Positions 45,181 through 57,052 of a DNA stretch of 64,000 bases are shown piece after piece. The stretch is taken from assembly GCA_949361645.1 (NCBI GenBank), contig OX442416.1, positions 14,455,969 to 14,519,968 of the forward strand. Reading direction: 5' to 3'. The stretch's first letter is position 1. Every line of letters starts with the position of its first letter. The notes beneath the pieces are model-generated. The model had not been told where the DNA came from and did no database searches. It saw only the letters and a list, made by a program, of their open reading frames with translations. The position numbers were made by a program, and so were the translations under genes. Source of the stretch: Spongilla lacustris. Lineage: Eukaryota; Porifera; Demospongiae; Spongillida; Spongillidae.

Positions 45181-47983
45181 GATGAATGAGGCTTTTGGGG
45201 CTACTTTAGTCCAAGGCAATGTCGTTGATAGTAGCAACCCATGGTACAATAAGTGGCAAAAGCTTGTCTCCAAGCGAACCAGCTACTACTATATTCCTAA
45301 TGGCGCTGTGGGAAGAGATTTTACGCAATTACTCACACAGGAAGTGAACCAAGGCAGTTCTAAATCAGAACGTATGATAGTTTTTTTTGGTGTAGTTCTT
45401 CAACGTGACAATATGGTGAAGAAAGGCTCTGATATATGTAGACTCATTAAACATCACATGGACATGTGGAAGAATGAACGATTTGATGAACTATTCTATG
45501 AATTTGAAAGATGCTCCAAACAGCACCGAACCAGCAGTACCTCATCCCACACTGACGAACATACCTTAAAGGTGTTTTCACATATTATGCAAAGGGTCAA
45601 GTGAGATCAGCAGTTCGATGGCTAACAGAAAGGACAAATAAAGGAGGTGTGCTGGACATATCCTGCCTTGTTGATGATGGGCCTAAAACTGTCTTTGATG
45701 TGTTAAAAGAAAAACATCCTGAACCTTCCATACCACCAGAGGATGCATATCTTAAGTGTGTGGACCTACCGCCACTAGCTGATGTGGACATTACAAGCTC
45801 TCATATTGAAATCGCTGCTAAGAAAATTCAAGGAGGAGCTGGTCCTGGAGGGTCCACTACTTCACTCTGGCAAGCTCTTTTACTTCACTTTGGTGTACAT
45901 AGTGCAAACTTGCGAGATGCCATGGCTGAACTTGCCAGACGTTTATCCAATTCCATCATTGACTGGTCAGACACACAAGCCTTAAGCTTGATGAGCACTC
46001 GCCTAGTTGCCTTGGATAAGTCCCCAGGCGTTCGCCCTATTGCTATAGGGGAAATACCTCGGCGTATACTTTGTAAAGCTGTGGCATTGGCAACTAGTAT
46101 GGATGTCACTGACTTGTGCGGCATCGACCAATTGTGCTCTGGCATAAAAGGAGGCATTGAAGGAGCAGTACATGCCATGCAGGAATTGTATGAAGAAAAT
46201 CGAAAGTCTGCCTGGGGTATATTATTGGTAGATGCAAATAATGCATTTAACTCCCTTAACAGATCTGCTGCCATTTGGAACTGCCGTGTTCAGTGTCCTC
46301 GGTGCTCCAGGTTCCTTTTCAACACCTATCGAGGGTACACAGCTTTAGTACTTCAAGGTATGTCAAAGACTGATGCCCTCTTGAGTAAAGAAGGTGTAAT
46401 GCAGGGGGACCCTTTGTCCATGCTTATGTATGCATCATCTACACTGCCACGTATCAAATCCCTCTACAAACCATCCACCTTGGTCCAGAATTGGTATGCA
46501 GATGATTCCTCTTGCACAGCAAAACTGCCTCATTTGCTCAAATGGTTTCAAAGGTTATGTGAATTGGGACCCAAGTACGGGTACTACCCAGAACCCAAGA
46601 AGACCATTCTCATAGTTGATCCCACTTTCAAGGATGAAGCCAATGTTATCTTTCAACCCTTCGGTATAAGTGTGGTCAGTGGTCATCGTTTCCTGGGAGG
46701 ATTTATTGGTGACTCTGATAGTACAAGACAATTTGTTCAGTCTAAGGTCACAGAATGGATTTCATGTATTATGGAACTCAGCAAAGCTGCAGAAAAGTAC
46801 CCCCAGGCTGCTTTTTCAGCATTGTCTAAATCACTACAGTTTGAATGGACATATTTGCAGAGGGTAGTGTCTGATTGCAGTGCTGCCTTTGCTCCTGTTA
46901 GGGATGCCCCGAACACTTTTTCTGGCCAGCAGTGTTTGAAGGATCTATTTCCAAAACTGAAAAACGTTTATTCACACTTCCTACCCGAATGGGTGTTATG
47001 GGAATACGAAATCCTATTGAAATAGCTAACAATGCCTACGAAACGTCAAGAACAGGAACAAGTGTAATTGTAGATGCAATCAAAGGGAAGGTTCCTTTTT
47101 CAATGCTGGACCACAACGATCAATTTGCCAAGACGATATCTAGTATGCACTGTAATATTTGACATCAGGACCAGGCCACACAAGACTCTATTCTTTCTAT
47201 CTTGGATGCAAAGAAGAAGAGAGCATTTCGGCGTTCAATTGATGGTAAAACTTCTGCATGGCTCGCAGTATTGCCGCTGTGTACACACCACTTCGATTTG
47301 TCTGCAACAGAATTCAGAGATGCACTGGCGATGAGATACCAGCGTCCTTTGCTTAGGATGCCAGCCACCTGTGATGGATGTGGTGCAGCATTCAATCTTG
47401 AGCATGCCCTAGACTGCAGAAAGGGGGGACTGGTCATCCAACACCATAATTGAATCAGAGATGCACTTGGGGATCTGGCCTCAGTAGCATTCAGGAATGT
47501 GATAAAGGAGCCAGTTGTGAAGGAGGCTAACATCAGAGATAGTACCCCTGCCTTGATTGCGGACATCAGTATTAGAGGTCTCAGGCAGTAGCCTTGCTAG
47601 ATGTGCGAGTAGTAGACACCGATGCACCATCGCACATACATTGGAACACAGTTGCAGTACTTTCCTTAGCAGAAGAAGAGAAAAAACAGAAGTACAACAG
47701 TGCAGCTGAAGCACGTCGAGCATCTTTTACCCCTTTTGTTGTATCTACTGATGGAATGCTGGTTAGAGAGGCGAATTTCTTACTAAAAAGGTTAACCCAA
47801 AGCATTAGCATTAAATGGGAGAAACCACTGGGGCAAAATACAGGATGGCTGCGTGCAAAGCTGAGTTTTGCAATACTTCGAGCAGCAAATCTCTGCTTGC
47901 GTGGTTCTTGCACCAAGTGGAAAAGTGGTGTTGGAATGGATGATGGTGCTGGGCTACCGGCAGAATTGCCAAAATTGGATTAA
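45181..47983 (+). pseudogene. Family-1 non-LTR-type reverse transcriptase ORF, nearly full length
   Basis: Order: N-terminal region YYYIPNGAVGRDF (about 45282), reverse transcriptase with LVDANNAFNSLNR (motif A, about 46228), GVMQGDPLSMLMYA (motif B, about 46393) and WYADDSS (motif C, about 46492), then LFTLPTRMGVMGI (about 46969), a Zn-binding CDGCG...HALDCRKGG (about 47370-47429), and a nuclease-like part with ALLDVRVVDTDAPSH (about 47592). It ends GWLRAKLSFAILRAANLCLR, stop near 47983. It should copy RNA into DNA at a nicked target. Lesions: frameshift near 45600, frameshift near 46950, TGA 47160-47162, TGA 47451-47453, frameshift near 47580. This type is common in corals and sponges. The Asp-Val-Arg pattern after the zinc motif resembles restriction-like endonucleases of R2/R4-type elements, which is inference. 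Confidence 0.8.
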
Positions 47984-48071
47984 AACTTTATTTCATTCTT
48001 TTGTTCTGTCGTTTTGTTGTTTATGTTTTCTCTTTTACTGTTATTATTATTATAAATTTTTAAAAAAACAG

Positions 48072-48926
48072 ATGCTTAATTCTTTTGCACCACCATCAGA
48101 GGCAATTAACTCAGAGGCACTTCTGTTGGCTCCAGTCATGCAAAAGAGCATCTCCTCCAAACTGGATGACCACCTCTTCAAGGTTCTACTTGACATGTCC
48201 TCCATTGCTGACAAGGCTTGCTTACTGTCGGTTTCCTCCCTTCATGCAGGATCATGACTGTCTGTTACTCCTTCTGAGGGTCTTGGTCTCCATCTTGACC
48301 TTTCCCAATTTCAGGTTGTGATTAAGTGGTGGCTTGGCCTGGACCTTTCTAATGGTTCTTGCTGCCCACTGTGCCCTGAGATTGCCCTTGACCCACTTGG
48401 CCATCATGCTGTTACCTGCAAAAGGGGTGGTGATGTGGTTTCCTGCCACAACAAACTGTGTGATTTGCAGAGTCCTGCCAGCGAGCTCATCTGGGTGTCC
48501 AGGTGGAAATGGGTAACAATCTCACCAATCACAGCCACACCTCTCCAGCTGACCTTTCGGTACCAAACTGAGTCTTGGGCAAGCCAGCAGCTTCTGACTT
48601 GTCTGCAACATTCCCACTTAATCCTACAACTCTTTTGGAAGCGAGTGTAACAACAGGAGTAGCTGCACAGACCACTGAGCTGAGAAAGCACTCTTCTAAT
48701 GACACCAAATGTAAGGAACTGGATTGTGTACCATTAGTAGTGGAGTCATATGGAGCCTGGGGAAAGGAGGCTTTGGAGTCTATCTTCCAGCTTGCTTCTC
48801 GACTAGCCACTTGCTCATCCAAGGCTAAGTCAGTGGTTCTTACCTAATTCTACGGTCAACTGAACCTTCACCTGGTTCGAGCTAATGCCATTGCCATCCT
48901 TTCCCATAGCAACTGTCAAAGTGATG
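48072..48926 (+). pseudogene. Family-2 non-LTR retrotransposon, 3' part
   Basis: Starts in the region LADKACLLSVSSLHA-like (SIADKACLLSVSSLHAGS), then KWWLGLDLSNGSCCPLCPEI with HHAVTCKRGGDVVSCHN (Zn motif), GKPAASDLSATFPLNP (nuclease-like motif), and DCVPLVVESYGAWGKEALES. Several frame changes and stops. The 5' reverse transcriptase part is missing. The tail ends in AATAATAATAAT near 49030. Confidence 0.8.
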
Positions 48927-49039
48927 TTGGGTAGGTATAGTTAGCTATAGCATTTTGTGTATATTGTGTGTAGTCTTTATACATGTATAATAGTGTACTT
49001 GTGTAGATCCGTTATTATTGTATTTCAATAAATAATAAT

Positions 49040-49255
49040 AATACCCTTGGCAGCAGAGACCTTTTGCTGTTGGAGTGTAGAAGCTCAGGGTTCCATTTCT
49101 CGGCTGGCTGCACGTCTGGCTTTGCAGTTGCAGTGCAGCAAGTCAAAGGCCATTACAAGCATCTACCAGAGACTGAACCTCACCCTAGTTCACTGCAATG
49201 CCAGAGCCTTGCTATCCCGTGCTAGGTTTCAGCATTCAGTGGGAGAGGGCTGAAA
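49040..49255 (+). pseudogene. Family-2 retrotransposon, short 3' fragment
   Basis: Reads SVEAQGSISRLAARLALQL and IYQRLNLTLVHCNARALLS, the same C-terminus as the other copies. It begins directly after the AAT-rich tail of the preceding copy. Confidence 0.75.
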
Positions 49256-49258
49256 ATG

Positions 49259-49563
<305 letters not shown>

Positions 49564-49989
49564 TCTCTTTCTATTTTTGTGTAGTCTAGGTGGTAGGTAT
49601 ATATTATTATTATAATAAAGGTAGATATAGTAATTTTGGTGTGTAGTCTAGTTGCACATGTTTATACATGTATATCAGTGTATTTGTGTACATGTAAATT
49701 TTGTACTTATGTAAGATGAACCTCACCTTGACAAGGTCCATTTCTCGAGCCATCCTAGTTAGGGGTCTTGGTGTGTGAACATATAGCAAGGTTGTAATAC
49801 TACGTTGTTACTACATGTATTGTGAGCTATAAAAATTAATAAAAATTTTAATGGGTTTTTAAGTGAGAGTGATGTTGAGTAGAAGTGCATTGTAGATTTA
49901 GATGTATGGTGTGGTTAGTTGTGTATTTTACGTATGTGTGTATATTATTGTACCTATGTATATGTACTATGTCCCAATTAACATATAAA

Positions 49990-51490
49990 TGATAATACAC
50001 AAAATGCTATAGCTAAGTATATAATAACATGAGTTGGCCTTAATTAGGGACATGTTCAGACGACCATATAGATTCGAAATCACTCTGAACATCGTTTGGT
50101 TAGTTTTGATGCAGAGTCTGCGGGCCAAACGTGAGATGGTACGTTGTGCTTCTATGCCCCATGCACCATAGGCTTCCACTGCTAAGGGCACACAGATCCA
50201 TCCAAGTTCTTCACACTTTGGATCATTTTCAATGTGCTTTCGGACTTCAGCAGATGCAGCTGCTGACCCCCCTGTGAATCCCGCTTTGGCAATGACATTT
50301 GAGTTAAGCGGTGAAATCACAGTGAGGTCTAGAGCTGCTGCTCTGCTGCAGTGCCAGTTGGGAACCAAAATGTCAGCTGGTCTAGTGAGACGGTTGTCAT
50401 TGCTAAGCCCACTTCCAGCTTCACATTAAACACTTATGCCTGCCCGATGAAATGACTCAGCCAGTATATATCTCTGATGTTGTTATAATCTCTTATGACA
50501 ACATCTCCCCCTCTGACCAGGAGTTGGTATCATAGAGAGCCATGAGGAGAAATGTGGTGCTGATGCAGATAACAGCCTTGCCTTGTCAGCTAGTGAACTC
50601 TTGTTTATGCTGCTGGAGAGTGAAGAGCTAGAGATCTTAAGCCAAGGCCCCCATGAGACAGGCTTAGTTGAGCCTGGTCCCAATTAGCATCAGATGGGTC
50701 TAAGGCCAGGCACTCTGTGAAACTTTGCCTTATATTGTTGTCAAATAAGGCAAGCTCCTTAGCAGCTAGAGCTGGGGGTGTTGTCCTTGCTATGTGGGAG
50801 AGCTTGCAAAATCCTCCACAAAAGCAAAGAAGGATGAGAGCTACATGAGGATCTTGTGATCCTACACTTTCAAGGGATTCCAAGAGCTTTATAGCCATTG
50901 CACGCTTAGATGAAATAAATGCTGAACAGTGTTGGAAGTCACCTATGGGAACACCCAGGATGACCAGGTTTGGCTCAGTTGATGTCTTCATCTGTGATGG
51001 AAAACAGAGAAAAGTCTGCATTCTGGCTAAACAGTTCACATTTTGAATGGTTGATGTGGAGCCCAAGTTGGGGGCCCAATTCTTCCAGGAAATGAAGAGC
51101 ATGTCTGACAGCAACCGCAGAACCAGCTATGGCACCATCATCCAAGTACCAACAATGCAGGAGCAAATCAGCACAACAGCTATCTTTAGAAATGGAGATG
51201 ACAACTTTCTGTGGCACCAAGGCATAAAGTAAGGGACCAAGAGGGTCACCCTGTTGCACTCCCTGTTCGGATGTCAGAATGCCTAACTGGTGCCAGAGAC
51301 ATGGGTGTTGGCCATAGCACCAACTGACCCAAGGTAACAATTCCGAAAAGTGGTTTGCACATTCCTCTAGGATAGCCTGACGAGAGACCATGTTAAATGC
51401 ATTTCTCAGATCTAACTTGCAAGTAAAAAAAATTGATACTAATAGTAATAATAAATGTAGTAGCTTCTGCAGGATGGTCCACATAGCAAG
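49990..51490 (-). pseudogene. Family-2 retrotransposon with reverse transcriptase core
   Basis: Read on the minus strand: KLDLRNAFNMVSR (motif A, about 51418), GVQQGDPLGPLLYAL (motif B), CWYLDDGAIAG (motif C, about 51140), then after a frameshift near 51000 VILGVPIGDFQHC and SLSHGGLGLRSLALHSPAA. Next come LADKARLLSASAPHFSSWLS, a partial GGDVV, and finally LVPNWHCSRAAALDLTV, LGWICVPLAVEAYGAWGIEA and LYGRLNMSLIKANS. The zinc-finger segment is deleted. It is truncated at the 5' end near 51490. This copy shows that the family-2 tails belong to a reverse transcriptase element. Confidence 0.8.
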
Positions 51491-51499
51491 GGTTACCCA

Positions 51500-52482
51500 C
51501 TGAGCCTGGCCTCAGATGCTCTAAGGTCTTGAGGTCAAGCAGTGCTTTGCAATGTGCTCAGCTATCAATGTTACCTATGACGCCTGGAGCCAGGCACAGC
51601 TAGGACTAAATTTGGTGGTCTGGGTCTTCGCTCCCTCTATCACCATGCTGCTGCAGCTGGCTTTTGCAAAGTTGATAACATCCACCTACAACAGGCAGTG
51701 GCAGTGTTCAACACTCAGGTCTCTGCCACTAATTCCATCTCAGTCAATTCTCCCATTCATCAGAAGGTCTTGTCAGGAATGATCCAACCCCCCAGCTAAC
51801 AGAGCTTGCCGCCTGTCAGTGGCTGCTCCTCATGCTTCCTCCTGGCTATTATTTGTCCCTTCCCCTGGTTGTTTGGACCTGCACCTGAAGTCAAACGAAT
51901 ACCAGATGGCCATTGGGTGGTGGCTGGGGTTAGATAATTCATGCCAGTCCATATGCCCATTCTGCCCCAATGTTTCACTTGATCCTCTGGGTCACCATGC
52001 TGTGACCAACAGGCATTGGGGGGGGGGGGGGGGGGGGGGGGGATGTGGTCATACGCCATAATTGTCTATGAGATGAGGTATTTGACCTCTGCGATCGTGT
52101 CCACCTAAGTGTGAGTGTGGAGAGAGGTCATGGCCTTACCAGAGACCTTGATCCCACCAGACCTGCTGACATCCTCATTGCTGGCTGGGACAGAGGCAAA
52201 CCTGCGACACTAGACCTGACCATTACCTCACCACTCTGCTCTGTCATCTTGGGTGAATCCAAATGCCAAGAGTTGGGCTGATCCTGCATCCCATTGGTGG
52301 GGTAAGCAGGCCCATGATACCATCTCCAGGCTGGCATCCTTCCTGGCCATTCACCAGACCTCCCCCAAGGCAGTAGTTGTGGCTGAAATTTATGGTCGGT
52401 TGTATGTGGTCCTGGTTCAGTCCATTGCTGGAGCCATCCTGGCAAGAGAGCTCCCAACCTCCAAACTGCTATTAGTAGTTTA
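51500..52482 (+). pseudogene. Family-2 retrotransposon, 3' half
   Basis: FGGLGLRSLYHHAAAA at about 51610 opens it. Later come HHAVTNRH followed by a G run at the place of the conserved Gly-Gly, DVVIRHN, TRPADILIAGWDRGKPATLD (about 52160), LTITSPL, and IYGRLYVVLVQSIAGAILAR (about 52388-52447). The RPAD...LDLT pattern fits the restriction-like nuclease of R2/R4-type elements. Several stops and frame changes. Confidence 0.8.
52018..52042 (+). repeat. 25-base G run inside a conserved coding motif
   Basis: It stands where sister copies have the short RGGD or QGGD codons of the zinc motif, so it looks like a G-tract expansion within former coding sequence. Confidence 0.8.
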
Positions 52483-52539
52483 GTTGTATGTAGTGTATGT
52501 GTATATGTAATGTGGTTGTATTGTAGTAAGTATTATTAT

Positions 52540-52708
52540 TATCTATATGGCAGACTGAGCATTGTGCTTGTGAGAGCAACTCCAGGGCTATTCTTGCAAG
52601 ATCCTTGCAGGTGGCAGGCATACAGGTGGATGCAATGGACTATTGATATGTTAGTTCATTCTGTGTGTATTTGTATGTATCCATTATGTATTTATCCTTT
52701 TAAATAAA

Positions 52709-52754
<46 letters not shown>
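52540..52754 (+). pseudogene. Family-2 retrotransposon tail with (AAT)n end
   Basis: LYGRLSIVLVRATPGLFLQ follows directly on the ATTATTATT tail of the previous copy. It ends in an AAT array at 52706-52754. Confidence 0.75.
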
Positions 52755-53285
52755 TACATGTATACTATATTACTATATGTTACCTTGGTTCCATGGAGAT
52801 GTGGAAAACTTCTTATACATGTATGGGGTGCAACATGTGTGGACACCTATGCACCTTCCTATAGCAGAATTGCATCACAGGAGGCAGGGGCAGTTGCTGA
52901 CCGAGCTGAGAGAAGAAAATCCAACAAATACTCAAATATGGAGCCCAGTATGTATCTGTTTACTCCAGTTGTCATAGAAACACCGGGTGTGTTTGGAAAA
53001 CAGACTCTTTCTTTTTTAAAGGATCGTGCTTGTTGTGTTCGTAAGGTGTCAGGAGAAGTGAAGTCCTTTCCATATCTACTTCAACGCCTCACTGTAGCTG
53101 TACAGCGAGGTAATGCTACCTCAGTTCTGGGCACCTTTGCTAGCGAAGATTGCCTTGTTTTTGAGAACGGTGACGCATATTCATCCATTCATTATTCTAT
53201 GTATGTATGTATCTTTCTATGTTTAACATTAAACCATGACCTTATTTAGTGTGAAATAAATGAATAAATAAATAAATAATTAAAA
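52755..53285 (+). pseudogene. Family-3 non-LTR retrotransposon, 3' fragment
   Basis: Reads WGATCVDTYAPSYSRIASQE with AGAVADRAERRKSNKYSNME, VVIETPGVFGKQTLSFLKD and FPYLLQRLTVAVQRGNATSV with LGTF. I recall this ending from LINE ORFs of many marine invertebrates. The tail is AAATAAATAAATAA at 53255-53278. The frame is open for about 150 codons, so this copy is younger than its neighbours. Confidence 0.75.
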
Positions 53286-53895
53286 AAATTTGACACCTCT
53301 AGCACGCGGTGCTATATGTGCTCTGTGTCCAGGGAGTGTGCTTGATCCCCTAGGCCATCACGCTCTCACCTGCAAGCAGGGTGGTGATGTTGTCTCCCAC
53401 CACAATAAACTCTGAGACACCCTAGCGGAGGCCTGTCGCAGGGCCCACTTGTGTGTTAAGGTGGAGGCAGGAAGTAACCTCACCATTGACCATAGCCACT
53501 CCCGCCCAGCTGACATCCTGGTACCCAACTGGTCTGTGGGTAAGCCAGCAGCCTTTGACCTATCTGTGACATCACTGCTCAATTTAAACGTTTTGATGGA
53601 AGCGGGACTCACAGCTGGTGCAGCCGCCAGATCTACTGAGCTGAGGAAGCATGAGGCAAATGATGGAAAGTGCAGGGAGCTTGGGTGGGTCTGTGTTCCC
53701 ATGGTTGTTGAAGCTTATGGTGCTTAGGGTGCTGAAGCCATGGAGTCATTGTCGTGTCTGGCCTCTCGCCTAGCAACCAGTTCCAACAAGGCAAGGGCTG
53801 CTGTCCTAAATAGCCTGTATGGCAAGCTAAATCTCAATCTAGTTAAAGCAAATGCCACTGCTATGCTGTCTAGATTCTTTGCCTCGGACATGTAG
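53286..53895 (+). pseudogene. Family-2 retrotransposon, 3' part
   Basis: CALCPGSVLDPLGHHALTCK with QGGDVVSHHN (Zn motif, about 53317-53406), SHSRPADILVPNWSVGKPAA (about 53496), FDLSVTSLLN, LGWVCVPMVVEAYGA, and LYGKLNLNLVKANATAMLS, ending at TAG 53893-53895. Stops at about 53414 and 53726. It is the best preserved example of the zinc and nuclease region. Confidence 0.85.
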
Positions 53896-54054
53896 ACAGT
53901 TACATATATATAATTATAATAATTATACTCATGTTATAGTGATATGATGTATATGTATGCCTTCATTAAAATGACATTTTGTATGTTTCATTCAATGTCA
54001 TGTAATATGTACATACACACATGATACAACAGAACAAACAGTTAATACTCATTT

Positions 54055-54450
54055 CACCTGGTGAGGATGGCTGTGGCATTGGCTCTTACTGTAAAAGTCA
54101 TTAAGCACTGTGGACATGGGCCTGCATGTTAGGGTGGTGAGTCAGGAGGCCAACTGGGAGAAAGCTTCTACAGCTTCTCTGACCCAAGCATCATACAACA
54201 AAGTAACAGGAGGAACACACTGCCAGCCCAGTTCACAGCATTTGGCATCATTGGTCACATGCTTCCACTCTTCAGCAGCTAGGGCAGCATAGCCTGCAGA
54301 CATCCCCATCAAGGCAAGGGTATTAAGCAGAGAAGCCCAATTCGTCATTACTAGATCAGCAGGCCTGGTATGGCTATGGTCAGTGGTGAGGTCATTGCTA
54401 GCTTCAATCTGTATGCACTGTTGGCATGTTTCGGCCGGCACATCACGTAA
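54055..54450 (-). pseudogene. Family-2 retrotransposon, 3' fragment
   Basis: On the minus strand: CQQCIQIEASNDLTTDHSHT with RPADLVMTNW, LGWQCVPPVTLLYDAWVREA. It is inverted relative to its neighbour, and the two tails face each other around 53900-54050. Confidence 0.75.
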
Positions 54451-54454
54451 GATG

Positions 54455-55117
54455 TTGTGCTGGGTTACTATAGATCACCTCCATGTTTACAGGTGGTGGC
54501 ATGATGTCCAAGAGGGTGAAGGATATTCAGTTTCTGGTTAAAGCCATAATTGGACCCCTGAGATATGTCAAGTCCAAGCCACCACTTTATGGCAAAGTAA
54601 AAAACTGGTGGTTCCAGGTGTAGATGCAATCCTTGTGATGAAATCACTGAAAGCCAAGAGGATACATTAGCCTAGGAAACAGGGAGCAAGCATGCCCTAT
54701 CAGCAGTTGATAAAGCAAATTGAACATGTGGGTGTCCAATAATCGTGAAAGTTTTTTTGGTAGTCTTTAGGAGCAAAGAGAAAAGGTCTCGTTCTGCAGT
54801 GCCTCATGGGACGGAACAGAACTTTGAATCTTTAAAAATCTGGTATTCTCGAACAGAGGTGACGATTGTTCTAGCACCTTAACCCAGAGGAACAGATAGA
54901 TGCTACGTAGGCTGCAGGTGTATGATAACTCATGACTGCTGCATTCAGTGACAGTATAGTACTGCTTATAAAGTCTTAAAGTCCGTTATAGGTTATAGAG
55001 CTATGTTCTTTTCCAATATAAACGCTTCCAAGGCCCTGAATTAAGGCTAAAGTTAAGTCGACAGAACTACACCTCTATAGAAGCTATGGTAAACCTCGCT
55101 GTTCCTGCATGTGGTTC
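54455..55117. other. Unique interior of the giant element, no gene seen
   Basis: About 660 bp between the last retrotransposon fragment and the right arm. No domain or repeat was recognised. Confidence 0.4.
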
Positions 55118-55915
55118 CTTTATTGTTTCCGGCCCGGTGCGTTGAATCGATTGTTTCACAATATATGCCGTACATGTACATCGTTCATGACCGGCTGCCA
55201 CTGAGTCAATAGCCCGTCAAATGGCACTGATAAAGTCGACTTGTACAACACAATCCAGCGACGGAACTGCATGGCCATGCATGTATCAAATGATTAATCG
55301 GCTCCATGCTCCTCTACTTGTAGCTCTCAACAATTTCCTAACGTAAAACCCATTCCAATTCCTGGAAATTTCGTTCCGATATACTGCATGGGAGATCGAA
55401 CGAGATACTTGAGTCAAAGATCGAATGGATTGTTCCGAATACTCGAGAATCCAGAATAATTCGTTCGATCTTTAGGTATTCGGACGTTATGAATGACGGT
55501 TTCCGTATACTGGAAAGATCGAACGCATTATTCAGGATACTCGAGTGTCCGGAATTTTTCGTTCGACTTTCGCTGTTCATGAATAACGGTACAAAAGATA
55601 GAACGAATTATTCCAGATACTCGAGAATCCGGAATAATGCATTCGATCTTTGGGTATCCGGAGACTATGAATGTTGTTTTCCGTATACCACAATGATCGA
55701 ACGAAATATTCGGGATACTCGAGTATCCAGAATATTTCGTTCGACTTTATTGTCCATGAATAACGGTTACAAAGATCGAATGAATTCTTCCGGATACTCG
55801 AGAATACGGAATAATGCATTCGATGTTTGAAGAGCGTTCGATGTTTCAAGCAGTTATTCATAGACCAAAAGTATCGAACGATATTTTGGAATTTTGCAAC
55901 AAACGGCTCCCCATA
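55118..55915 (-). repeat. Right inverted arm, with 178-bp satellite
   Basis: Reverse complement of the left arm but about 180 bp shorter, which corresponds to exactly one satellite unit fewer. Confidence 0.9.
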
Positions 55916-56004
55916 TTATTCGACATGAACTGTATGGTCGCTTAAACACATGTCTCATTCGTTGTGTTGCTACGGCCATATTAAGTAGGATCCAGTCATC
56001 ATAA
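55916..56004 (+). pseudogene. Family-2 retrotransposon ORF, part 2
   Basis: Reads IRHELYGRLNTCLI and RCVATAILSRIQSS, then TAA at 56002-56004. These are the last residues of the ORF interrupted at 42395. Other copies end the same way (for example LYGKLNLNLVKANATAML at 53814-53867). Confidence 0.85.
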
Positions 56005-57052
56005 CCATTTCCTGTGTTTATTCTTGGTGTAATAATTATACATGTATTATGTGCATGTAATGAATGTATTATAATGATACAAACTAATAATAAATTGAAT
56101 CATAACAATAAAATAAATCAGAGATTTTATTTTATGATTTGCATTATTAATGCATGTTTATTTTGAATGACTTGAACTTGAATTCACTTTGTTATTTTAT
56201 TGCATGCACACTTGCCTATGCACAACATTTGCGTCTTCAACATGACCACGATTCTTCGTGAGCTAGCCACAGGGATCCGGCCACAGCGCACGAACTGTCG
56301 TCATGCTGAATACATTTAGTTGAAGTGAAGATTTAGGTAGCATGCACAACAACGTTTTCGTGGCTCTGCCTACACGCGGTGAGACGAGACACTCGGACAC
56401 TATGCATTATCTTGTGTGTACTGGGTAATGGTGGCTAGCTGTTTTTTCTTACCTTGGTTAGTACCATCCTATACACTGCAATTAATTGCAAAGATGAGCG
56501 TCTTAAAATGCATTCTCCGTGCATTTGAAGACACTGCCAGTGCAAAGGTTAGCCTATTAAAAGAAAGATCACTAGCAGTGATACCCCAGTTACACATGCA
56601 ATCTCTCCCTGCATGGCCAGGACCTTGTACAATAGCAAGTGTACAATATCAGTATCCTGGTATGGTCTGTGATTGCCTTAGTACATGTAAGTACTGAGTA
56701 TGCTGAGCCGAAGCTGTGAGAATGGTGCTTTCCACACCTCTTTCATAGCATCCTCCAACATGTCGATGTGTGTGCTTTGCAGTTTGCTTATTTACCACCT
56801 GACAGACAGTATTTTAGCAAGTTAGTGGAGATGAGTTGCTTTCTGCATGCGCTGGGTATTAAAGACAACTGTCAAATGCTAATATTGGACTCATTGTGTT
56901 ACAGGTGTGCAGTGTGGCTCAGTGAAATAAAAAGGCTGAACTAGGTAACCATGTTGTACAGAGCAGGCACACGCATGTTTATAAACAATACCCGAAGCTA
57001 AACTGGCGGGTTCTCCACACTACAAAAGGGGTAAGGGCATGTTAGCAGCCAG
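56005..57052. other. No gene assigned
   Basis: A plus-strand frame from 56428 (MVASCFFLPWLVPSYTLQLI) to a possible donor TACAT|GTAAGT near 56690 might be a first exon, but no family was recognised. The rest is AT-rich. Confidence 0.25.
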
